Source: Melampsora larici-populina 98AG31
Taxonomy: Eukaryota > Basidiomycota > Pucciniomycetes > Pucciniales > Melampsoraceae
Length of the DNA: 64,000 nucleotides
Direction: 5' to 3'
Assembly (NCBI RefSeq): GCF_000204055.1
Contig: NW_006768769.1
Coordinates: forward strand, 2,015,488 to 2,079,487
Shown: piece by piece, positions 56,387 to 64,000 of the stretch
Layout of the letters: the number at the start of each line of letters is the position of its first letter
How positions within the stretch are numbered: position 1 is the first letter of the stretch
Position numbers and translations under genes: made by a program
The notes under the pieces: generated by a model
Seen by the model: only the letters and a program-made list of their open reading frames with translations
Told to the model about the DNA's origin: nothing
Databases searched by the model: none

Positions 56387-59300
56387 CTAAACAATGGCTT
56401 CCTTGGACACCACATTAAGAGTGGTTGAATGGTTTGAACTAGCCAAAGAAACAATTGTCTCCTCCGCAGACGTACACCTAGACAGCCCGACATATAGTTG
56501 CCCATGAGCAAAAACTGGCGTTGGAAGCACCAAACATACTTTGTTGACTGTTTGACCCTGGGCTTTGTTTATAGTCATTGCGTAAGCCAGAGCCACAGGG
56601 AATTGAAGGCGGTAAAAAGAGATCGGAACATGTTGATCACCTGGGTGTTGCAACTTAATGCGAGGTAGAAAGACGTCCGAGCCGCGCTTGGGGCCAGTAA
56701 TGATCAGGCATTGCAAAGCATTGTCAGTAGTACCTAGTATTAACATGCGGGTTCCATTGCACAGGCCGCGTTTTAGATGCAAATTGCGCAGTAGGACTAC
56801 CACCAATCCAGCTTTGAGCTTGAGGTCATGTTGTGGGAAGCTGGCCATGTTGAAAGTGTTAAGAATGTCCACGCTCACTTGTTCAGCCCAGTCTTTGGTA
56901 AGAGCATCGACTGATTTATACTGTTTAACCAACCCGTTTTGAGCTGCCAGGACATGTTGATTGATCTTGCTGACGGTCTTGTTCAGAGGTGTTATAATGA
57001 CGCGTTCTGCGTAAAATCGAGCGAGAGCAGCCCATGCTTGGTTGGAGAATAGAGAGGCGGAACCCGCGTAGAAATTATTGACTACTTTCTTGTCAAATGA
57101 AGCGTTCTCGTTGAAATGTGTTACTTCAACATACCGCAGTTTGAGTTCTGCGACTGGAGCATCTTGAAGTGCTCCGTCACCAACCTGTAGCAACCAGTTA
57201 GCAAATCCCCGAGTGTTGGTATGAGTAGCTTGGTCCATGTCAGCGCGGCGCAGTCTCATATTGATTGTGAGTTTGAACTGTACTACGCTCTCCCACAAAT
57301 ACGAGTTCTTGATGCACGCTCTGACTGCGTCTTGTAACGACCCGGATTTTACCACTGGCGATATTTGTCGGAAATCGCCAGAAAAGAGCACCGTTACCCC
57401 ACCAAATGGTTCGTCTGAGTCGCGTAGGTCCCTCATTGATCGGTCTACACATTCTATTGAGTCCTTGTTCATCATAGAAATCTCGTCCCATACCAAGAAC
57501 TTAATGTGGCTGAGCAATTTGCCTGTGGCGTCCGATCTTGTAAAGTTGCATGTGGAACCGGGGTCAGCTTGGAGCGGTATTTTCAGGATTGAATGAGCTG
57601 TCCCGCCATGTAGCAGGAGTAACGCTGCAATGCCGGAAGACGCCACCGAGGCGAATGGGATATTATTGGTATTGCAATAATTGAGGCACGTATTAAGCAA
57701 GTAAGTTTTCCCGGACCCACCTGGTCCATCAACAAAGAGAAAACTTCCTACATTCGATTCAGTTGAGTATTGGATTAGATCAAAAATTTCGTGCTGTTCT
57801 GGAGTGAGGCTAGAGATCGATTGCAAGAGCAATTCCTGGGACATGGTTGGCTCTTCAATACTATCCTTGTCAGTGGTCCCGCCGCCAATTTCAAACAGTA
57901 ATTGGAGGTTGACGTCGAACAGGCCGACTTCCTCAAGAGTTTTACCCATGCCCATCACGGAACTTTCTAGAAGCGACAGTCCATAATTGTGCAGCTGAGA
58001 AATGGTTGGTCAAATGAGAGGCGCCACGAGCCCTAGTTGGTATTCACAGTCATCGCAGAGATCCAAAATGTGTTCTTCCCAAAGACGAACAGGGTTGGCA
58101 GGAGGGCTGTGGACCAGTATAAGAGCAAACATCTCCCAAAGCTGCTTGCCGGTTTTCCACGTGGCCGCCTCTGATAAACAAGCATCGAAATGGGTATCGG
58201 ATAGAAGCAACCCAAGACTATCCGCAGCACTTCGATAGGTTCTATGAAGCACCCCATTGACCGTCCTCAGGCTGAGGAATGAGGTGGGTCCTTTAACTGC
58301 TGTCAACAGAAGTCGTAGATAATAGCGTTCGCCGTGGCTAGGCATTGCGAAATGTAAGCGACTAACTGCAATGGTGTTGTTAACTCGTCTAAGCCTTTCC
58401 GGCTTGGACCACCAATAGTACGTGGGCATGTCGGCATATAGTAGTGAACGGACAGGAATCTTTGTTTTGGGTATTAAACCACCCTGACTGCATACGGCGA
58501 AAAATTCGGTAAGGGTAGAGCGCTGAGCTGAGCCTGAATCCATCTGGTGCCGGAGGGTATCTGTGTTGTGAAAGTAAACGGTGTGGGAATTTTCTAGATG
58601 CAACATGAGTCGAGTTATTGATGGGTAACGCCCGGAGAGAGAATATTTATACAGCCGCCATATTGCTACAATACAAAGTCAGCATCGTATAGAGTTCGTT
58701 TTCGCGGGTGGGAACTTACCTTCAGGGGAAGCCAGAGTCCTTCTGTCGACAAAGTCATTTGGTTCGTTTTCAACTTCTAAACTGACCGTGCTTCGGTCGT
58801 GTCCCTTACTGATGTATTTGTACAAGTATTTGATAGATTTCATCCCCAGTGTAACTTCAACGTTGATGTGACATTGGAATTTAAGAAGGAGAAAGGGGTT
58901 GTAAGGTACGACGTCGCGATTAGTGTATTTGTAGCCATTTTTCATGAAATATCAGCCATCGTCAGGTCTCTTATAACTTGGATATGCATCCTCGGTGATG
59001 GCCGTTTCGGAGTTGAATTCCTTAGGATAACCGTACTTGCATCTATGTCCATTCCAACAAGCCTTGCCTTCGGCACAAGGTCCATGGAGCATGAAATTTG
59101 TGACATGCGCGTAGAGATCTGGAGATGCTTCAGGATCAGGGAGAACAGCCCAAACTGCCAAGTCAACTGCAGCAGGGGTCTTCGGAGTTGAAGAGGCATC
59201 GTTGATCATGACGGTATGGTCATGAGGGTTTCCCCGCTTCTGGAATTCGACGGTGTGGACGTATGAGATGTTGCTGCCCAGTCTGGAACGTTCGAAGAGA

Positions 59301-61614
59301 TCTTCATGAAGCTCTTGAAGCTTGAGTTGAAACACACGGGCAACCAGGTCCGGCCTGTCGTCCGATGTTTGTCCAGGTAGCAACGCGGCGGTGATCTCAG
59401 GCCACTTGGGATTAGCTGTCATTGTAACGAAGAAACTTGGGGGGCCATAAACTTTGACCAAAGCCATAGCATTGTGATAAAGCTCATGCATAGCTCTGGG
59501 ACCGCCAATAAATGTACACTACAAGAAATATAATATTTTCTGGGCAGAAAATTAAATTATTGATACACAAAAATATTGAGAGGCCAGGAGAAGGGCAAAA
59601 AATAAATAAAAATATGCATCTTGTTCCCTGCGGTGAGAGCTTCACTCTCCATATTTTTCCGTATTTTTACAGTCCATATTGATAAGTGTACTAACAATAA
59701 ACCTTCACAATCATCCAATTACAACCTGTAACAAGCACTGAAATTTGGCTCATTAGTGTTTAGAGAAACTTTTGATTTCTGAAAATACTCATAAATTTTT
59801 CAATTCCGGTCCAAAACGCTCGATTTTGGGTGCATTGGTAAGCTGGAATTGTCCTCCACATAGTTCATAAGAGGACCACACAGCATGCTGGTCTTCTAAA
59901 AAAGATATCATCTTTTTTATACATTTGTACATCCAGATCCATAGAATGATTGTCATACTAGCTACATAGTTCTTGATCTTATGAAAGTTCGAGGTGAAGA
60001 GTTCAGCTTTCTAATGCACTTGAAATTGAGTGTTTTGAGGCAGATTTCACAAAGTTATAGGTGTTTTCAGAAATCAAAAGTTTCTTTAGACACTAATGAG
60101 CCAAATTTCAGTGCTTGTTACAGGTTGTAATTGGATGATTATGAAGGTTTATTGTTAGTACACTTATCAATACAGACTGTAAAAATATGGAAAAATATGG
60201 AGAGTGAAGCTCTCACCGCAGGGAACAAGATGCATATTTTTATTTATTTTTTGCCCTTCTCCTGGCCTATCAATATTTTTGTGTATCAATAATTTAATTT
60301 TCTGCCCAGAAAATATTATATTTTGTGTAGTGGTAGAAGGAAGAATGATTCGCTTTCCAACAGTAGCATTGTTGTTGTTGAGCGCTTCAGCAGCGCCGTT
60401 GTAAAGCGCTGCACGAATTTTCTTCTGATTGTTCTTATAATACTTCATGCGCGCATTTTCAACGCACACATACATGTCGACTATGTACTCCTGGAGAAGC
60501 CTACCACCTCGCAATATGGGGGAAAAAACTCCAGCTCGACTGAACAAAGTGAAAGCTGCCCACTCCAGATTAGATACTTTTCCGCTTTTGCCTGCAGGAG
60601 AAGGAATGTCAGAACCATACGATGTTTACGTTCAAGGGAGACTCACGCCGTTCATTCAAATGTCGGTAGTGTTCATCCCAACCATGGGACCCGAACATGA
60701 AAAATATTGGATAACGTAGCGAGAAATAATTTGTATTAAGATCGCAGATTCTCCTAAGTGGGCCATCTCGCCGTCTAAGGATAATATCACGATCTTCAGA
60801 TCCAATACTGCCATCACCTTGTATTACAGCTGCAACCTCACTGCATGTTGGGTAGTTGTAACGATTCGGGTCACGGCCGGATATTGGCATTGATTTGATT
60901 TTGATGGTTCTGACGATGGCACTGTCCAAGATTTCTTCGGCTGATTTGTACAACTTGGCGAATGGGTTGTGGCGGTAGAGGAAGTCTTGAAGAGTCTTGA
61001 TGATTGCAGGTTCCAATCCACCACCGGCACGCGAGTTGCGATCTGCAGCTTCTTCGTCGCCCTGATCGCCGTACATGAAAATTTGTGCAAACTTTCTAGG
61101 TATACCAGGAGTTGGGAGGAGTGAGCCGATACGGTGGGTAAGTCGTCCTTTAATCTTATATGTCCAAGAACCACCGTTACCCGCTACGCTCACGTCCTGC
61201 TTCGTACCAGTGGAAGCAAAGGAGAGAGCATTGTTGTATCGGCGTATATCTTGCCGGAATGCTTTGGAAACTGGGTAGCAAGGGTCAGCGAGATTGAAGA
61301 GAGAAATGAGAGAACGTGGACTAACCTCTGTCCTGATTAGACAACAGCTGCTTTAGAAACTCTGGTGTTAATTCATTCTCACGGTCGGTGCTGGGAAGTT
61401 TAACCGCCCCTTGCTGGCAACATGCAGCGTAGACAGCAGTGGCGGCAGTTTTGGTACCTGGTTGGCGTTCTAACTGCCAATGCAACGCCCCGCAGTAGGA
61501 GCAGGGGTCATCGCATGTGCCAATGTCGTACGGTATCTCTGCGGCGAAGCGGTGCTTAATAGAGACCTCAGTATTTTCGGAGGAGGTAGAGACAGCGGGA
61601 CCGTGGTTAACCAT
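56387..61614 (-). pseudogene. Helitron Rep-helicase, nearly complete, split by a CACTA-type element
   Basis: Pieces on the - strand: N-terminal region 61614-61330 (PCSYCGALHWQLER), after an intron the N domain 61270-60630 (GSWTYKIKGRLTHRIGSLLP, MFGSHGWDEHYRHLN), after an intron 60597-60333 (LEWAAFTLFSRAGVFSP, VGKRIILPST), then beyond the inserted element 59516-58952 (TFIGGPRAMHELYHN; HUH-like PHDH in FQKRGNPHDHTVMI), 58945-58735 (YLYKYISKGHD with the two Tyr), linker 58665-58010, and helicase 57958-56387 (GPGGSGKTYLLNT, VWDEIS, LFSGDFRQ, ALAYAMTINKAQGQT, YVGLSRC). In-frame TGA at 58952-58954 and 58010-58012; otherwise frames are open. Rep nicks and joins single strands in rolling-circle-type transposition. 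Confidence 0.92.
59517..60332. mobile_element. CACTA-type nonautonomous element with about 270-nt arms
   Basis: Starts CACTACAAGAAATATAATAT and ends TTTGTGTAGTG, with the 3-bp duplication GTA at 59514-59516 and 60333-60335. The two arms are near-perfect inverse copies over about 270 nt (TTTTCTGGGCAGAAAA, AGAGGCCAGGAGAAGGGCAA, GAGAGCTTCACTCTCCATAT all recur), leaving a centre of about 270 bp. Taking out the element and one GTA restores the Rep frame across ILPS-TFIGG. A fragment of the same family is at 11370-11631. Confidence 0.9.
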
Positions 61615-62756
61615 TGGACCAATTAGGTATTAAAGTGCAAAGTTCAAGGAAAGACTGATAGCAGTCCATACGGGCATGTCAGAAATGTGATCAGATGGAG
61701 AGGCTGGCAATTCAAGGAGGAAGGGATTAATAATAACGCACCTGTTCAAGGAGAACTGTTGACTACAACATGGAATGAGGGATTATAACGGTCAACGTTT
61801 ATTTCAGGATCAGTCAGATATGTACTTCAAACGAACCTTTCTGCAGCTCAGTTATTCGAAGTGGACCGAGGGATATTGTTGTAGTTAATGTAATGGAAGA
61901 GTAATTAGAGAGACCGGAGGCCAAGTAAAATTGGAATTCTGACGTAGGATAACCTGTTAAGAAACGACGACGTAATTGCTTGGTGATGATAAGTTCAAGA
62001 AATTGGCGGGGGGTGCCTTTTATGGATATCTGAGCGTCTACGCCATGTTGCTATGCCCGGCGAAAATTAATGCTGGACAAGATCAAAACAGTTTAACTAA
62101 TCGTTGTGCTGGAGAATTGATTGACCTGGAAATAAAAGATTCTTCCATCGTAACTGGCTGGGTCAGATATGCTGATGGACTCAGCAGAGATCACCGTTGG
62201 GCGACGCTGAAATGCGCGCTAGGTTGAGTTGGGCCAAATGGTAGCTGGCTTTCGCCAAAAGTTGGTTAAACTGGGCCGAATTGAAAGCTACACCCGACGT
62301 GGGCGATGTACTGGAGGAACGGAGACAGGCCCAGATTCGGTGGCGTATTACCACCTGATGTGGCATCAAGCGCGATTTTGCTGATAATGAGATGTTTTGC
62401 ATTGGATGAGTGTGGGTTTGCTGAATTGACAGGTTGCGTTGGAGAAGACTCCACGGCCATTACTTTGTAGAAGTATTATAAGGTTAACTGCGCAGGCCGG
62501 CAAATAAGGCGCTAGTGCGTTTGGTGTTGTGTGTATGAGGAAGAAAAGTTGTGCTCAAAAGGATGCGAGTTATATTGACACTATATAAGGTAACGGTCTC
62601 TATTTGACATAGTAAAAACAGGCGTAAATGAAAAGTACAAGTAAGTGTGGAGGAATGGATACACAGGGAGATTATGATACAAATGCTGACGCAAAGTGAA
62701 GCCGCAGAGGCTGTACAAGTTCGGAAAGTACCAATGTGAAAAAGCCCTTGTAGGTA
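61615..62756. other. Spacer between F8 and the Rep-helicase gene
   Basis: Includes an open stretch at 61976-62227 (+) with AGELIDLEIKDSSIVTGWVR and HRWATLK, which resembles the second module of the accessory family and could be a decayed copy. The rest shows no gene. Confidence 0.35.
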
Positions 62757-64000
62757 TCATTCCTCCACATCTTCGTCAGTGTCGGCCTCGATGAGTTCGC
62801 TAGGCTCTTCAGGACACTCAGATTCAACTTCGGTGGCCTTAGCTGGTGCCTTGCCTTTCTTAGACTTGGAAGCAGGAGTCTTCTTGGGGGCTGACTTCTT
62901 TGTTACGGGTGGAACAGGGGAAACGGGCCATTCTTCGTCGGAAATGTTTTCCTCGTCCTGTGCGGCGGTGCTAACTTGCGGTGGCAGGGCTGCAGAAGTC
63001 TTACCTTTACCTTTCGGAGGCAACCTTGACGCCTTTGCAGGAGTGACTGCGGGTTTGGGAACATGCCTAATGTTTTTGATTAGCCTGGATAGTATAATCA
63101 GAGGAATAAAGGCTCACTTGGCTGGACGAGCACGGCGTGCAGGTAAGGAGGGAGACTTGAGTGGAACCTCTTCGGAAGCGAGTTTTCGCTTGGCGGAAGG
63201 GGTCGAACTGGGACCGGCGACGGCATTAGTTGGGGTGTTAGGGCTAGGTATGTGCCTGAACGGGATTGTTAGCTCCTTCATGAGGCGTCGTAGCGAGCAG
63301 AAGTGCGACTTACTTTGCCGGGCGAACACGACCAGCAGGTGTAACAGAACCAGCGGGATCGATCTTCTTGCCGGAGGTTCCTTCGTTACCCGTGCATGGA
63401 CTGACGCCAGTGACCTGTGAGAGAATTGTCAGTTCCATGATGAGGAATTTTTTTTTGATGAACACGTACTTCGACTACCCAGCGGCTATGCTCGGTTTCC
63501 CAGTCGACAATGAACCCGTTGATGAGAGTCTCACGACCTAGTTGAACAATGTTCTGACTCTTCTCCATATTGCGAGTGGGTCGGATACGGTATTCGATTT
63601 CAAAGTACTGATTTTTACGGAGCTGGAGAAGAAGTGTCAGTTATATTGAGCTGCACTATGGTTCAGGACGTACACACCTGTGGTTGGTAGTCAACGTGTT
63701 TCATTACAAAACATAGGGTCGATTTGCTATCATCTTCGTCAGGGATATTCCAGCAACTGGATACCACCCCCAGACCCGAGATCGCGGTATTATTATGAAG
63801 GACGCCCGTAAATGTTTCGCTTGTACCAACAAAGATCTTGTGGTTGGCCTCGTAATACATGTTGAAGTCAGCAGACTCCTTTTGAGGCAAAAAACAGGCC
63901 TTCATGACGTAGCATTCTCCTTCGTGTTGAACTTCAATGGCAGAACAGTAGGCTGTGATTTACCGTCGTATTCTCTGTTGTTGTCGTCGTTCCATCCATT
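62757..64000 (-). pseudogene. Two-module accessory protein, copy F8, runs off the window
   Basis: Reads on the - strand from the right edge. Exon 2 part 64000-63678 (NGWNDDNNREYDG, then after an apparent one-base frame change YCSAIEVQHEGECYVMKACF, YYEANHKIFVGTSETFTG, ends KHVDYQPQ), exon 3 63622-63470, exactly 153 nt (FEIEYRIRPTRNMEKS, INGFIVDWETEHSRWVVE), then 63414-63315 (GTSGKKIDPAGSVTPAGRVR), 63255-63118 (STPSAKRKLASEEV) and 63066-62757, a Lys/Pro-rich tail (KKSAPKKTPASKSKKGK) ending in an acidic stretch. Clearly orthologous to F1 (shared TPxGRVRPA and HVP exon starts). It sits 5' of the Rep-helicase on the same strand. The frame change near 63950 is the only defect seen. Confidence 0.75.

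Noticed and set aside
63940..63965. An 11-nt intron in F8 (GTAAATCACAG)
   Set aside because: Too short to be spliced; a one-base frame change relative to F1 explains the sequence better.
1..64000. tRNA, rRNA or other structured RNA genes
   Set aside because: I saw no cloverleaf with A/B boxes and no rRNA-like segment on reading both strands; a covariance-model scan was not possible.

Overview
The window looks like a repeat-rich region of a basidiomycete nuclear genome, most likely a rust fungus (Pucciniales). The reasons are many short introns with canonical GT..AG borders, eukaryotic gene fragments (mitochondrial uL13, FOX2, FOL1, aquaporin), and mobile families known from such fungi (hAT, Helitron, CACTA-type, tyrosine-recombinase retroelements, LTR elements). 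Species is not determined. Few genes look intact; most of the window is nested or decayed transposons.

Layout. 1-5.6 kb: foldback MITEs and a decayed hAT transposase split by a MITE and a CACTA-type element. 5.6-11.1 kb: a decayed Helitron on the + strand, with an accessory gene (copy F1) followed by a Rep-helicase pseudogene truncated inside the helicase. 11.3-15.6 kb: CACTA fragment, MITE, a broken multi-copy-type gene (-), a tandem array of about 179-bp units. 15.6-25.7 kb: fragments of housekeeping genes (uL13m twice in a 1.95-kb duplication, aquaporin-like, FOX2-like, FOL1-like), partly enclosed by an inverted repeat beginning CAGGGGC. 27-34 kb and 38-43.6 kb: two tyrosine-recombinase (DIRS-order) retroelements in opposite orientation, the first split by a solo LTR. 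34.7-38 kb: remains of an LTR element. 47.8-56 kb: a cluster of paralogous small genes on both strands (F2-F7). 56.4-64 kb: a second Helitron on the - strand, split by a CACTA-type element, with accessory gene F8 running off the right edge.

The most interesting signal is the accessory gene family F1-F8. Each copy has a short first exon, a first module of about 120-140 codons, a second module in an exon of exactly 153 nt ending in an R/W-W-V-V-E/K/I type strand, and a variable tail, often basic. The introns that can be placed are phase 0. In both Helitrons one copy lies just 5' of Rep-helicase on the same strand, and at least five more sit beyond the 3' side of the second Helitron. I infer a Helitron-borne, possibly OB-fold/RPA-like single-strand-DNA-binding family that has expanded; the fold and function are not shown by the sequence. 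F6 and F7 read through without stops.

Many in-frame stops in the decayed genes are TGA, which would fit CpG-to-TpG decay (CGA to TGA), as expected from RIP-like or methylation-linked mutation.
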